This document shows, piece after piece, positions 46,922 through 59,003 of a stretch of 64,000 nt of DNA (the stretch's first letter is position 1; every line of letters begins with the position of its first letter). The notes below the pieces were generated by a model. It saw only the letters and a program-made list of their open reading frames with translations, was not told where the DNA came from and searched no databases. The stretch spans positions 3,162,001 through 3,226,000 of the forward strand of contig NZ_CP074572.1 in the NCBI RefSeq assembly GCF_018394335.1, given 5' to 3'. The translations under genes and the position numbers were made by a program. Source of the DNA: Shewanella dokdonensis (GTDB lineage: Bacteria; Pseudomonadota; Gammaproteobacteria; Enterobacterales; Shewanellaceae).

Positions 46922-48304
46922 ATGTTAGCTTTTTTATGGAATCTCGGCGCATTTATTGTTGCGCTAGGGATTTTGATCACCGCCCATGAATTCGGCCATT
47001 TTTATGTTGCCCGCCGTTGTGGTGTGCGAGTGCAGCGTTTTTCTATCGGCTTTGGTAAAGCCATCTGGCAGCGCGTTGGTAAAGACGGTACAGAATATGT
47101 AGTCGCGATGATCCCTCTCGGTGGCTACGTTAAAATGCTGGATGAGCGCGTAGAAGAGGTGCCGCCAGAGCAACTGCATGAATCCTTTAACCGCAAGAGT
47201 GTTTGGGCACGTATGGCGATTGTGGCCGCTGGCCCCATTGCCAATTTCATCTTTGCCGTGATCGCCCTGTATTTTATGTATCTCATTGGCGTGCCAGCGG
47301 TAAAACCCGTTATCGATGCTACTCGTTCCGCTAGTCCCGCCGCAGTGATGCAATTGCAACAACCGCAGCAGATAGTGGCCGTTTCTGGACAAACCGTTAG
47401 AAACTGGGAAGAAGTGAACCTTGCCCTTGTGAGCCATATCGGGGAACAGTCCTTGTCTCTGACCTTATCCCCTGTGAGTGATATCAGCAGCCCCGATGAT
47501 GCAGGTCGTCTCAATGGTAAAACCTATCAATTAGATATCAGCCATTGGCATTTTGATCCTGATAAAGAATCGCCTATTACTACGCTTGGACTTGAGATCT
47601 ATCGCCCTAAAGTGGTGCCGGTACTGGCCGAAGTTGTCAGTGGCGGCGCGGCGGCTCAGGCCGGTTTACAGGTGGGTGATACTTTACTTGCGGTTGATGG
47701 CAACACCTTGCCAGACTGGCAAAATTTTGTGACCCAGATAAAAGCGGCTGCTAACAAAACCCTACAACTGACTATCCGCCGTAATGGTGAACAGCTACAA
47801 ATACCAGTGACGCCTGCTGAACATAAAGGGGCCAATGGTGCCATTGAGGGATATTTAGGCGTTTCGCCTGTTGCGCCTAAGTGGCCAGATAATATGCAAC
47901 TGGAGTTGCAGTACGGCCCGCTGGAATCTGTCATTATGGCGGCACAGAAGACCTGGCAGCTCACCGCTGTTAGCGTCAAGATGTTAGGAAAACTGTTTAC
48001 CGGGGATGTTTCCCTGAAGAGTTTGAGTGGACCAATCTCGATTGCGCAAGGGGCAGGTAATACCGCCTCGTTTGGATTGGTATATTTTCTGGGGTTCCTC
48101 GCGTTAATCAGCGTCAACCTCGGCATCATTAATTTGGTGCCGTTGCCAGTGCTGGATGGGGGACACCTGATGTATTACGTGATTGAAGCTATTACACGTA
48201 GGCCTGTATCCGAACGGATCCAGGAAATTGGATTCAGATTTGGGGCGGCGTTGCTGCTGGTATTGATGAGCATTGCCCTCTTCAATGATTTTGCCCGACT
48301 CTGA
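46922..48304 (+). CDS. rseP: Site-2 protease RseP
   Basis: This 460-residue intramembrane zinc metalloprotease cleaves RseA after DegS to release sigma-E. Helix 1 carries ITAHEFGHFYVARRCGV with HExxH (residues about 21-27). Two PDZ-like domains lie in the periplasmic part (about 115-310), and the last third has NLVPLPVLDGGHL with the third zinc ligand Asp. E. coli RseP has 450. It stands just before bamA, whose product its stress pathway watches. Confidence 0.96.
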   Translation: MLAFLWNLGAFIVALGILITAHEFGHFYVARRCGVRVQRFSIGFGKAIWQRVGKDGTEYVVAMIPLGGYVKMLDERVEEVPPEQLHESFNRKSVWARMAIVAAGPIANFIFAVIALYFMYLIGVPAVKPVIDATRSASPAAVMQLQQPQQIVAVSGQTVRNWEEVNLALVSHIGEQSLSLTLSPVSDISSPDDAGRLNGKTYQLDISHWHFDPDKESPITTLGLEIYRPKVVPVLAEVVSGGAAAQAGLQVGDTLLAVDGNTLPDWQNFVTQIKAAANKTLQLTIRRNGEQLQIPVTPAEHKGANGAIEGYLGVSPVAPKWPDNMQLELQYGPLESVIMAAQKTWQLTAVSVKMLGKLFTGDVSLKSLSGPISIAQGAGNTASFGLVYFLGFLALISVNLGIINLVPLPVLDGGHLMYYVIEAITRRPVSERIQEIGFRFGAALLLVLMSIALFNDFARL

Positions 48305-48335
48305 GCAAGGACTGACAAATAATTAGAAGTGCTCT

Positions 48336-50818
48336 ATGCGAATAAATAAACTTTTTGCCTCTATGTTACTGGTCGGCGCCGCTTTTTCAGGGAATAGTTG
48401 GGCCGAAACTTTCAAACCTTTTAAGGTCACAGACATTCAAGTCGAAGGTTTACAACGGGTCGCCTTGGGGGCCGCGTTGCTGAATTTGCCGGTCAAGGTC
48501 GGGGATACGGTCGATGAACTGAAATTGCAGCAGGCCATTAAGAGCCTGTATGCCTCGGGTAACTTCGAAAATATTCAGGCTTCCCGTGATGGTGATGTGT
48601 TAGTACTCCAGGTGCGTGAGCGACCAACCATCAGTGCCATTACCTTTGATGGTAATAAAGATATCAAAGAAGAACAGTTGAAGCAGAGTCTGGACGATAG
48701 TGGTGTAAAAGTGGGCGAGTCCCTTGATCGCACCATGCTGTCTGATATCGAAAAGGCGTTGCAGGACTTCTATTACGGCGTGGGTAAATACGGCGCTAAG
48801 GTGCATGCCCAGGTCATTAACTTGCCCCGTAACCGCGTGGAACTGAAGTTTAAGTTTACCGAAGGGATGGCTGCGGAAATTCGCCAGATCAACTTTGTCG
48901 GTAACACACATTTCAGTGATGAAGAGTTAGCCAATCTGCTAGAATTGAAAGACTTTGTCGCTTGGTGGAATCTTTTGGTGAGCGCCGCTACCAGAAACAG
49001 AAACTACAAGCAGACCTGGAAACCCTCAAAACCTTCTATCACAACCACGGCTATATCCGCTTTGATGTGACCTCAACCCAGGTGTCAATGACCCCTGATC
49101 GTAAGGGACTTTATATCACCATCAATGTTAGTGAAGGTGAACAATATAAAGTGAAGGCGGTAAATCTGACCGGCGATTTGATGGGTCGCGAGGATGTGCT
49201 GAAAACCATTCTGCCGTTGAAAGCCGGTGAGCAGTACAACGGTGCAGATGTGACGTTCACCGAGGAGATGTACAGCAAATTCCTCGGCCGCTTTGGCTAC
49301 GCTTATCCAGAAGTGAAGACCATGCCTGAGATTGATGATGCAAATAAGGAGGTGACCCTTAACATCAATATCAATCCTGGTAAGCGGGTTTATGTGCGTT
49401 CTATTAACTTTACCGGTAATAACGTTACCGCAGATGAAGTGATGCGACGTGAGTTGCGACAGATGGAAGGGGCTTGGCTGAACTCCGCCTTGGTAGAACA
49501 GTCCAAGACACGTCTGAATCGTCTAGGTTATTTCGAAACCGTTGACACAGAAACTGAAAAAGTCGCCGGTACTGACGATTTGGTTGATGTGTTGTTTAAG
49601 GTGAAAGAACAGCCTTCTGGGTCATTTAACGCTGGTATTGGTTACGGTACCGCTTCTGGTCTGAGCTTGCAGTTTGGTATCTCGCAGTCCAACTTCTTAG
49701 GTACGGGTAACCAAGCGGGTATTACCCTGAATACCAATAAGTATTCCAAGAGCATCAACCTGTCTTATACCGATCCTTACTTCACTAAAGATGGTATCAG
49801 TCTGGGTGGCAGCGTGTTCTGGAGTGCATTCGATGCTAACTCAGCCTATCTGGAACGCTATAAGAATGATTCTTACGGTGTCATGACCAACCTTGGCTTC
49901 CCCATTAACGAAACTAACCGTATCAATTTCGGTGTGGGGTATCGCCATAACACCATTTCTGATGCCACTGAATCTGAGCAAGCGGTTCGTTTTTATAATA
50001 TCTACCGCAATATGGATGCGGCGAATTCAGACTTGAGTTTTGATAACTTTGAAATAAGCTTGGGTTGGTCGCGTAGTACGCTGGACCGTGGTACTTTCCC
50101 AACCGATGGTTCATCACAGCGCCTTAGTGGCCGTATGACAGTGCCGGGTTCAGATCTGCAGTTCTTCAAGACAGATTTTGAAACCAATTTCTATTTCCCG
50201 TTGAATCGCTCACACAGTTTTGTATTCCTGACCCGTGCCCGCTTGGCTTATGGCAACGGTTACGGTAAGTACAATGACAATGATCAGATATTGCCGTTCT
50301 GGGAAAACTACTACACAGGTGGTAGTTCTTACCTGCGTGGCTTCAAGTCCAACTCAGTAGGCCCACGAGCATTCTACATGTATCGTGATAGCGCTAACTG
50401 TGCACCAGATCCTAGCGGTGATGGATGTTCGTTACCAGGGGATATTAATCAAGTTTATATCCGTACTGGCCGTTCCTCTGGCGGTAATGCGCTGGCAACA
50501 GCCAGTATGGAATTGATTGTGCCAACACCATTCTTGGATGAAGCATATTCCAACTCCGTACGTACCAGTTTCTTTGTCGATGCCGGTAACGTCTGGGATA
50601 CAGAGTTTAATTACGATGCTTATCGTACTTTGCCAGCAGAGGAATTTGCTAAGCTGGCTGATTACAGTGATCCAGGACGAATCAGATCGTCTTGGGGGCT
50701 GAATTTGCAGTGGTTGTCACCCATGGGACCCATGGTGTTCAGCCTTGCCTGGCCAATTAAGAAGTTCGATGATGATGATACTGAGATCTTCTCGTTCAAT
50801 ATTGGCAAAACATTCTAA
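48336..50818 (+). CDS. bamA: Outer membrane assembly factor BamA, frameshifted
   Basis: BamA inserts beta-barrel proteins into the outer membrane. Corrected length 827: a signal peptide (1-23, ends NSWA), five POTRA domains to about 425, and a 16-strand barrel with the lid motif [13 protein letters not shown] region and terminal SFNIGKTF (C-terminal Phe). The frame breaks in POTRA 3 at T48973-48976; one more T turns [13 protein letters not shown] into [20 protein letters not shown]. The gene is essential, so a real break is unlikely. The overlapping second ORF from 48962 is the true continuation. Confidence 0.95.
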
Positions 50819-50869
50819 AACACATAAACTCGGCAAGCATTGCTGAACCACAACACAAGGAGTTTTACT

Positions 50870-51376
50870 TTGAAAAAGCTAATGAACGGCGCACTGGTGT
50901 CGCTGATGTTAATAGGCGCACCCATGGCTGCTTATGCGGAAAAGCTGGCTGTAGTTGATATGGGCGCCGTGTTCGAACAGATCCCACAGCGCGAACAGGT
51001 GACCAAACAGCTGAAAAGCGAATTTGGTGATCGTATGGCTGAAGTACAGAAACTTCAGGACGAGCTGAAAGGTTTGTTGGAAAAACAGCAGCGTGATGCC
51101 CAGTTGATGACCGATGCCCAGAAAACTGATCTGGTACGCAAGATGGAATCACTGAAAGCAGACTACCAGTTAAAAGGTAAGGCGCTGGATGAAGATTTAC
51201 GTCGCCGTCAGGGTGAAGAACAGAACAAACTGTTAGTAAAAGTACAGAAAGCTATCAACGATATCGCCAAAAAAGAAAACTATGACATGGTATTGCAGCG
51301 CGGCGCGGTGATCTATGTTAAGCCTGAGCAGGACATCAGCAGCAAGGTTGTTGACGCTCTGAGCAAAGGCCAGTAA
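50870..51376 (+). CDS. skp: Periplasmic chaperone Skp (OmpH)
   Basis: This trimeric jellyfish-shaped chaperone carries unfolded outer-membrane proteins to BamA. The signal peptide ends MAAYA about residue 25, mature EKLAVVDMGAVFEQIPQREQV is the core strand, and the long charged stretch AEVQKLQDELKGLLEKQQRD forms the tentacle coiled coil. TTG 50870 is the start (LKKLMNGALVSL), with AAGGAG 6-7 bp ahead, giving 168 residues (E. coli 161). A longer reading from 50840 has no reason. Confidence 0.93.
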   Translation: MKKLMNGALVSLMLIGAPMAAYAEKLAVVDMGAVFEQIPQREQVTKQLKSEFGDRMAEVQKLQDELKGLLEKQQRDAQLMTDAQKTDLVRKMESLKADYQLKGKALDEDLRRRQGEEQNKLLVKVQKAINDIAKKENYDMVLQRGAVIYVKPEQDISSKVVDALSKGQ

Positions 51377-51379
51377 TCA

Positions 51380-52403
51380 ATGAATGGTGTTTCTCTTAAA
51401 CAGCTTGCCGAGCATCTGAGTGCTGAACTCCATGGAAATGCCGAACAGGTCGTTTCCTCAGTGGCACCGCTCGACAAAGCTGTGTCTGGACAAGTGTCTT
51501 TTTGTCCAATCCTAAATTGCGGCATCAGTTAGATGTGACTGCTGCCAGTGCCGTTATCCTCACTCCAGAAATGGCCGCAGGATATGCCGGCAATGCTTTA
51601 GTTGTGAAAGATCCTTATGTCGGTTTTGCCAGAACCGCACAGTTGCTGGACAGTACGCCTAATGCAGCCGAAGGGATCCATCCTTCAGCGCAGATCCATC
51701 CATCAGTGAAACTGGGGAAGGCGTTGCCATCGCGGCGAACGTGGTTATTGGTGCCAACACAGTGATTGGTGAAAATACCCAGATTGGCGCTGGTAGTGTG
51801 CTTGGCCCTGATGTGATTATCGGTTCCGGTAGCCGCCTGTGGGCCAATGTGACTGTGTACCATAACGTCCACATAGGGATGAATTGTATTATTCATTCTG
51901 GCGTTATATTAGGCTCTGATGGTTTCGGTTATGCAAATGAGCGTGGTAACTGGATCAAAATCCCGCAAACCGGTGGGGTTCGTATTGGTAACCAAGTTGA
52001 AATTGGGGCCAATACCACTGTGGATCGCGGCGCGTTAGAGCATACTGAAATCCATGATGGTGTGATTATCGATAACCAAGTGCAGATTGCGCACAATGAT
52101 ATTATCGGGGCACATACCGCTATCGCCGGTTGTACCGTGTTAGCGGGCAGTGTGACTATCGGTAAGTACTGTATCATTGGCGGCAGTTGTGCAATTTCTG
52201 GACATCTGTCCATTACTGATGGGGTACATCTGTCTGGTGCAACCAACATCACTAACGATGTGAAGGAACCTGGGTTATACTCTTCCGCCACTGTGGCCAT
52301 GGATAATCGTCTGTGGCGTAAAAATACAGTTCGTTTCCGGCAGTTGGATGAATTGTTCCAACGGGTAAGAAAGTTGGAGAAACGGCTGGATACAGAAGAA
52401 TAA
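51380..52403 (+). CDS. lpxD: UDP-3-O-acylglucosamine N-acyltransferase LpxD, two frameshifts
   Basis: The third lipid A enzyme; it N-acylates UDP-3-O-acyl-glucosamine. It begins [20 protein letters not shown], three bp after skp. One T is missing at T51499-51503 ([20 protein letters not shown] when restored) and one G at G51714-51717 ([19 protein letters not shown]). Restored it has 341 residues, the same as E. coli. The hexapeptide helix and the catalytic His in [18 protein letters not shown] are intact. As given, three fragments would be called. Confidence 0.94.
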
Positions 52404-52434
52404 ACGCCGCCTAGCGGCGCGAGGAAAAGAGCCC

Positions 52435-52896
52435 GTGTCTAATGAATTGAACACCATGGATATCCAGGAAATTTTGGCATTTTTGCCACACAGATATCCA
52501 TTTTTATTGGTTGATCGCGTACTGGATTTTACGCCAGGTGAAACGCTGACAGCCATTAAAAACGTCACGATTAACGAACCCTTTTTCCAGGGACATTTCC
52601 CCATTCAACCCGTGATGCCGGGAGTGTTAATCCTAGAAGCTATGGCACAAGCTACTGGCTTACTGGCGTTTAAAACCATGAGTGAAACTCCCTCACCTAA
52701 TGTGCTGTATTTTTTTGCAGGCATCGATAATGCTCGCTTTAAACGTGTGGTTGGCCCCGGGGATCAGTTACGCTTTGAGGTCAAGATGATCAAGGAACGC
52801 CGTGGCATTGGCGTGTTTTACGGTGAAGCCACGGTCGATGGGGAGTTGGCCTGCTCTGCAGAAATTATGTGTGCCCGTAGAGAGATTCGTTCGTGA
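52435..52896 (+). CDS. fabZ: 3-hydroxyacyl-ACP dehydratase FabZ
   Basis: This 153-residue hotdog-fold enzyme dehydrates 3-hydroxyacyl-ACP in fatty acid synthesis and sets the supply of 3-hydroxymyristoyl for LpxA and LpxD. The active site is [16 protein letters not shown] (His) and [20 protein letters not shown] (Glu). The GTG at 52435 follows GAGGAAAAGAG; an in-frame ATG at 52456 is a possible shorter start. It overlaps lpxA by 4 bp (GTGA). Confidence 0.96.
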   Translation: MSNELNTMDIQEILAFLPHRYPFLLVDRVLDFTPGETLTAIKNVTINEPFFQGHFPIQPVMPGVLILEAMAQATGLLAFKTMSETPSPNVLYFFAGIDNARFKRVVGPGDQLRFEVKMIKERRGIGVFYGEATVDGELACSAEIMCARREIRS

Positions 52897-53663
52897 TCGA
52901 TAAATTAGCTTTTGTTCATCCCGATGCCAAAATTGGCAACAATGTCACCATTGGCCCATGGACTTATGTCGGCCCAAACGTCGAAATTGGTGATGACTGC
53001 TGGATCAGCTCGCATGTGGTGCTCAAGGGCCCAAGCGTTATTGGCAAAGGCAATAAGATCTATCAGTTTGCCTCTGTTGGCGAAGACTGTCAGGATAAGA
53101 AATACGCAGGTGAACCAACCCGGCTGGAGATTGGTGATAACAACATCATCCGTGAATCGGTGACTATTCATCGCGGTACTGTGCAGGATCAAGGGGTCAC
53201 CCGTATTGGCTCGAACAACCTGCTGATGGCCTATGTGCATGTAGCGCACGATTGTGTGCTGGGTGATAACATCATTATGGCTAACAATGCCTCTATTGCC
53301 GGTCACTGCCATGTGGATGACTGGGCCATTCTTGGTGGCATGACCGGTGTGCACCAGTTTGTTCATATCGGTGCTTACGCCTTTACCGCGGGTTGTTCAC
53401 TGGTGCTGCAAGATGTGCCACCCTTTGTGATGGCCTCAGGGCAAGCAGCTGCACCGCGAGGGCTAAACATTGAAGGGCTGAAACGCCGAGGCTTCACCAA
53501 AGATGAACAGTTAGCGTTGCGGCGAGCCTATAAAACCTTATATCGCAGCAGCATGACGATTGCCGAGGCTGTGGCAGCGCTCGCGGAAGATGCCGCCGCT
53601 CAGCCCAAAGTAAAACAGTTCCTTGATTTTGTGATTGCTTCAGAGCGGGGCATTATCCGCTGA
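52893..53663 (+). CDS. lpxA: UDP-N-acetylglucosamine acyltransferase LpxA
   Basis: First committed lipid A step: transfer of 3-hydroxyacyl to UDP-GlcNAc O3. 256 residues with left-handed beta-helix repeats from the start ([20 protein letters not shown]); the catalytic His is in [15 protein letters not shown] and substrate residues in [12 protein letters not shown]. It starts with GTG inside the fabZ stop. E. coli LpxA has 262. Confidence 0.97.
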   Translation: MIDKLAFVHPDAKIGNNVTIGPWTYVGPNVEIGDDCWISSHVVLKGPSVIGKGNKIYQFASVGEDCQDKKYAGEPTRLEIGDNNIIRESVTIHRGTVQDQGVTRIGSNNLLMAYVHVAHDCVLGDNIIMANNASIAGHCHVDDWAILGGMTGVHQFVHIGAYAFTAGCSLVLQDVPPFVMASGQAAAPRGLNIEGLKRRGFTKDEQLALRRAYKTLYRSSMTIAEAVAALAEDAAAQPKVKQFLDFVIASERGIIR

Positions 53664-53676
53664 GACCATTGAGCCT

Positions 53677-54831
53677 ATGACGCAACACTCGCAACGGATT
53701 TTTGCCATGGTCGCCGGAGAAGTCTCCGGCGATATTTTAGGTGCAGGTTTAGTGGCTGCGCTCAAGCAGCGCTACCCAGATGCCCGTTTTATTGGCATTG
53801 GCGGGCCGCGCATGGAAGCATTGGGGTTCGAATCCCTGTTTGCCATGGAAGCGCTGGCGGTGATGGGGTTGGTGGAAGTGCTGGCGCACTTGCCACGGTT
53901 ACTGAAACTGCGTAAATCACTGATCCGTCAAATCAGTGAACTGCAACCTGACTGCTTTATTGGCATTGACGCGCCAGATTTTAACCTTGGGGTTGAGCTG
54001 CAACTCAAACAGCGTGGTATTACCACCGTCCACTACGTCAGCCCGTCTGTTTGGGCTTGGCGGCCTAAGCGGATCTTCAAGATTGCCAAGGCAACCCATA
54101 TGGTGCTGGCGTTATTGCCATTTGAGAAAGCTTTTTACGATCGCTATCAGGTGCCCTGTACCTTTGTTGGCCATACCTTGGCGGATACGATTCCTCTGCA
54201 CAGCGATAAACAGTCCGCACGACTGGAATTAGGGCTGGATGCTGAAGCCGAATATCTGGCGATTTTGCCGGGTTCCCGTGGCGGTGAGCTTAAAATGCTG
54301 GCGCAGCCGTTTGTTGAAGCGGCCATGCTTATCAAACAGCGCTTTCCCGATATTCGCTTCGTGACACCGTTAGTTAATGCTCACCGCCGTGAGCAGTTTA
54401 TGGCGGCGTTGCAACAGTACGCGCCAGACTTGGAAATTCACCTGGTTGAGGGGCATTCCCGTGAGGTGATGGCCGCGGCTGATTGTATCTTACTGGCTTC
54501 AGGCACCGCGACTTTGGAAGCCATGCTGGTGAAACGGCCAATGGTGGTCGGTTATCGGGTGAGCCCGGTGACTTATCAATTGGCGAAATGGCTGGTCAAA
54601 ATCCGCACCTTTTCCTTACCGAATTTGCTCGCTGGTAAAACACTGGTGCCGGAACTTATTCAGGATGACTGCACCCCAGAGAAACTTGCCGATGCGGTTA
54701 GCCTCCAACTGAATCAAGATCCGCGGCCGTTGCTGGCAGAATTTACTCGATTACATGAGATGCTCAGGCAAAATGCCAGCGAACGTGCCGCCGATGCGGT
54801 GACCGCGTTATTACAGGAACCTGGCCGATGA
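53677..54831 (+). CDS. lpxB: Lipid A disaccharide synthase LpxB
   Basis: This GT-B glycosyltransferase joins lipid X and UDP-2,3-diacylglucosamine. 384 residues from [20 protein letters not shown]; motifs [42 protein letters not shown] and [25 protein letters not shown] 53677 lies 13 bp after lpxA; an open frame to 53635 overlaps lpxA and has no better start. Its stop overlaps the rnhB ATG. Confidence 0.96.
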   Translation: MTQHSQRIFAMVAGEVSGDILGAGLVAALKQRYPDARFIGIGGPRMEALGFESLFAMEALAVMGLVEVLAHLPRLLKLRKSLIRQISELQPDCFIGIDAPDFNLGVELQLKQRGITTVHYVSPSVWAWRPKRIFKIAKATHMVLALLPFEKAFYDRYQVPCTFVGHTLADTIPLHSDKQSARLELGLDAEAEYLAILPGSRGGELKMLAQPFVEAAMLIKQRFPDIRFVTPLVNAHRREQFMAALQQYAPDLEIHLVEGHSREVMAAADCILLASGTATLEAMLVKRPMVVGYRVSPVTYQLAKWLVKIRTFSLPNLLAGKTLVPELIQDDCTPEKLADAVSLQLNQDPRPLLAEFTRLHEMLRQNASERAADAVTALLQEPGR

Positions 54832-55443
54832 CTATCTACCGTGATTTATCTAAGGACGCCGCCTTGGCGCTGGGGCAGGGACTCATTGCGGGGGTCGATG
54901 AAGTCGGCCGCGGGCCTTTAGTCGGCAATGTGGTGACCGCTGCGGTGATCCTTGATCCTCTGCGGCCGATAGTCGGTCTGAACGACTCTAAAAAACTCAG
55001 CGAAAAAACGCGATGCGCTGTTTGAACTTATCATGGACAATGCGCTCTGTGTCGCGATTGGTGCCGCAACCCCCGCTGAAATTGATCAACTGAACATTCT
55101 ACATGCCACCATGTTAGCAATGCAGCGGGCAGTGGCCGGCTTGAGCAAGCGGCCCGAACGTGTATTGGTTGATGGTAATCGCACTCCAGATTTTGGCATC
55201 CCAGCCGATGCGGTTATCAAAGGTGACGGGCTCATCGCTGCCATTAGCGCTGCCTCTATCATTGCTAAAGTGACCAGAGATCGGGAGATGGTGGAGCTGG
55301 ACAGTCGTTTCCCACAGTATGGTTTCTCGGCCCATAAAGGCTATCCGACTAAAGCGCATTTTGCGGCAATTGCTCAATATGGTGTATTGCCAGAGCACCG
55401 CCGTAGCTTCCGCCCGGTGCGACAGGCACTGGGACTCGAATAA
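54828..55443 (+). CDS. rnhB: Ribonuclease HII, frameshifted
   Basis: RNase HII nicks at ribonucleotides in DNA. The acidic catalytic residues are in [12 protein letters not shown] (Asp-Glu) and [12 protein letters not shown] and [16 protein letters not shown]. The A run 55003-55008 has one base too many: as given [14 protein letters not shown]; with five A it reads [20 protein letters not shown]. Corrected length 204 (E. coli 198). One of few breaks in the window from an extra base. It follows lpxB by a 4-bp overlap. Confidence 0.93.
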
Positions 55444-55529
55444 AACAGACTTGTTGTCCTCGCCGTGAGGTTTTAGCATAACGGCAAGGTAATTATTCCA
55501 CAGACGATCGTTAAACAGACAACCAACTT

Positions 55530-58500
55530 ATGGCCGAACCTCGTTTTATACACCTGCGTGTTCACACTGACTTTTCGATGAGTGATGGTCTGGCTAAGGT
55601 CAAACCGATTGTTGCTAAAACTGTCAGCGAAAACATGGCGGCAGTCGCTATCACTGACCAAGGCAATATGTGTGGTTTGGTGAAGTTTTACAGCGCTGCC
55701 AACGATAGTGGCATCAAACCGATAATCGGCGCTGATGTGTGGATGTGTGTCCCAGGATTTGAAGATGATTTTTGCCATCTCACTATTCTGGCGATGAACA
55801 ACGAAGGTTATCAGAACCTCACACAACTGCTGAGTAAGTCCTATTTACGCGGTTATATTCGCGATCGGCCAGCGATTGATCAGCAATGGTTGCTGGAACA
55901 TAACGCCGGTATTTTGTTGTTATCGGGTGGCCGTGAAGGCGATCTGGGAAAGGCGTTGCTCAAAGGCAATCAGCAGCAAGTGGAAGAACTGACCCAGTTT
56001 TACCAGCAAAACTTTGCTGACCGTTATTACCTAGAATTGATCCGTACTGGGCGCCAAGACGAAGAACGCTATTTACATCTGGCGGTGGCCCATGCCGCTG
56101 CCAATGCTTTGCCTGTGGTGGCGACCAACCAAGTGGTCTTCATGAACAAGGCCGACTTTGAAGCGCACGAAATCCGCGTGGCTATTCATGACGGTTTTAC
56201 CCTTGCCGATCCCCGCCGCCCGAAAAATATAGCGAACAGCAGTATTTTAAATCTGAAGATGAGATGTGTGAGCTGTTTGCTGATATTCCAGAGGCGTTAG
56301 ACAACAGCGTTGAAATCGCCAAACGCTGTAATGTCACCGTACGTTTGCACGAGTATTTTCTGCCTAATTTCCCCACTGGGGATATGTCCACCGCTGACTT
56401 TTTGGTGCACAAAGCCAAAACGGGTCTTGAGGAAAGGCTAGCGTTTTTATATCCAGATCCACAAGTTCGCGCTGACAAGCGTCCGCCCTATGATGCCCGG
56501 CTTGAATATGAACTCGGCATTATCAATCAGATGGGGTTCCCGGGTTACTTTCTTATCGTGATGGAATTTATCCAGTGGGCTAAAGATAACGGTATTCCCA
56601 TTGGCCCCGGTCGAGGTTCTGGTGCCGGTTCGTTAGTGGCGTATTCCATTCGAATTACCGATCTAGATCCATTGGAGTTTGACCTGCTGTTTGAACGGTT
56701 TCTTAACCCAGAACGTGTGTCCATGCCCGACTTTGATGTCGATATTTGTATGGATCGTCGGGATGAAGTCATTGAACACGTGGCGCAGATGTATGGTCGC
56801 GATGCGGTATCGCAAATTATCACTTTTGGTACCATGGCGGCCAAGGCGGTCATCCGCGATGTTGGGCGAGTATTGGGCCATCCTTACGGTTTTGTTGATC
56901 GTATCTCCAAACTGGTGCCCGCAGAACCCGGCATGACGCTGGAGAAAGCTTTTGCCGCAGAACCAGCGTTGCAGGAAGCCTACGACAGCGATGAGGAAGT
57001 AAAAGATCTTATCGACATGTGCCGCAAGCTTGAGGGTGTCACCCGTAACTCGGGCAAACATGCCGGTGGGGTGGTGATATCACCAACCACCATTACCGAC
57101 TTTTCGCCACTGTTGTGTGATTCCGAAGGGAAGAACCCAGTGACCCAGTTCGATAAAGGCGATGTGGAATACGCCGGGCTGGTGAAATTTGACTTCCTGG
57201 GTTTGCGAACACTTACCATCATTCAGTGGGCGCTGGAAATGATCAATCCACGCATGCTGCGGGAGGGGAAAGCTCCCATCGATACCGCTAGCATTCCATT
57301 GGATGATCCAGAATCTTTCCGGGTACTGAAACGCTACGAAACGACAGCGGTGTTCCAGTTGGAATCCCGTGGTATGAAAGATCTGATCAAACGCCTGCAA
57401 CCCGACAACATTGAAGACATGATCGCGTTAGTGGCGTTATTCCGCCCGGGGCCGCTGGAATCCGGCATGGTGGATGACTTTATCGCCCGTAAACATGGTC
57501 AGGCAAAAGTGGCGTATCCGCATCCGGACTTCGAACATGAATCGCTAAAGGAGATCCTGGAACCCACCTATGGCGTTATCGTTTACCAGGAACAGGTGAT
57601 GCAGATTGCCCAGGCGCTGGCGGGCTATACCCTCGGCGGGGCCGACATGTTGCGTCGAGCCATGGGCAAGAAAAAGCCGGAAGAGATGGCCAAGCAGCGC
57701 GATGTGTTCCGCCAAGGCGCAATTAGTCAGGGGTTGACCCTGAACTGGCGATGAAGATCTTTGACCTGGTGGAGAAATTTGCCGGTTACGGTTTTAATAA
57801 ATCGCACTCAGCCGCTTACGCGATTGTGTCGTACCACACGTTATGGCTGAAGGCGCATTTTCCGTCAGAATTTATGGCGGCGGTAATGTCTGCGGATATG
57901 GATAACACCGATAAGATAGTCACGCTGGTCGATGAGTGTGAGCGCATTGGCTGTAAGATCCTGCCCCCGATGTCAATAAAGGGCTGTTTAAATTCACCGT
58001 AGATGAACAGCAGAACATCGTTTATGGCATTGGCGCGATTAAAGGGGTGGGTGAGGGCCCAGTCGAGGCGATTATTGAGGCGCGAAAATCTGGCTCATTT
58101 AAAGACTTATTCGATTTCTGTGCGCGGGTGGATCTGAAGAAACTTAACCGTCGGGTAATGGAAAAACTCATTACCGCGGGCGCGCTCGACACGCTAGGGC
58201 CACATCGCGCCTCCATGATGGCCACTTTGCCCGAAGCGATGAAAGCCGCAGAGCAGCATGCCAAAGATGCCGCCATTGGTCAGGATGATATGTTTGGTCT
58301 GCTCAATGACGACCCACAAGATTGCCGCCAGCAGTTTGTTGAATGTGCGCCGTGGCCCGATAAAATCTGGCTCGAAGGCGAGCGCGAAACGCTGGGTTTG
58401 TACCTGACCGGTCATCCGATTAATCAATATTTGCCGGAATTGAAACACTACACTTCTGGGCGACTGAAAGACATTCACCCTACCGAGCGCGGTAAAACGG

Positions 58501-59003
58501 TCAAAGTCGCTGGGCTGGTGGTGGCTTGCCGGGTGATGACCACTAAGCGCGGCTCTAAAATGGGGTTGGTTACTCTGGATGATAAAAGTGGTCGCCTCGA
58601 AGTGATGTTGTTTACCGAGGCGTTTGAGAAATACCATCACCTGCTGGAAAAAGATCGCATCCTCATCTGTGAAGGGGAAGTGAGCTTTGATGATTTTTCC
58701 GGTGGTAACCGCATGACGGCGCGGCAAATTATTGATATGGGCGAGGCGCGTAGTCACTTTGCCTCAGCGCTGGAGCTAACCTTAGCGCATGATGGGTTAA
58801 CTGATGAACGGCTGAGCCAGTTGTATGACACGGTTGCTCCTTGGCGTAATGGTACGGTGCCAATGCTTATCAACTACACTATGGCTGATGCCAGAGGTAA
58901 GTTGCGACTTGCCGACGATTGGCGGGTGAATCCCTCTGATGAATTGATGCTGGCGCTGGAAACTCTGTTTGGTACCGATAAGGTAAGGATCTTATTTCAA
59001 TGA
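55530..59003 (+). CDS. dnaE: DNA polymerase III alpha subunit, three frameshifts
   Basis: The replicative polymerase subunit; 1158 residues when corrected (E. coli 1160). The PHP domain opens [20 protein letters not shown]; the catalytic Asp residues lie in [23 protein letters not shown] text ([14 protein letters not shown]); the tail has the OB domain ([20 protein letters not shown]). Three one-base losses break it: A56223-56227, G57730-57733 and C57964-57968. Adding one A, one G and one C gives [26 protein letters not shown] and [14 protein letters not shown]. tilS follows by a 4-bp overlap, without accA. Confidence 0.95.

Noticed and set aside
53815..53840. GGGTTCGAATCCCTG, like the T-arm of a tRNA
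   Set aside because: It lies inside lpxB in frame ([10 protein letters not shown]). There is no acceptor, D or anticodon arm in register around it, so it is chance.
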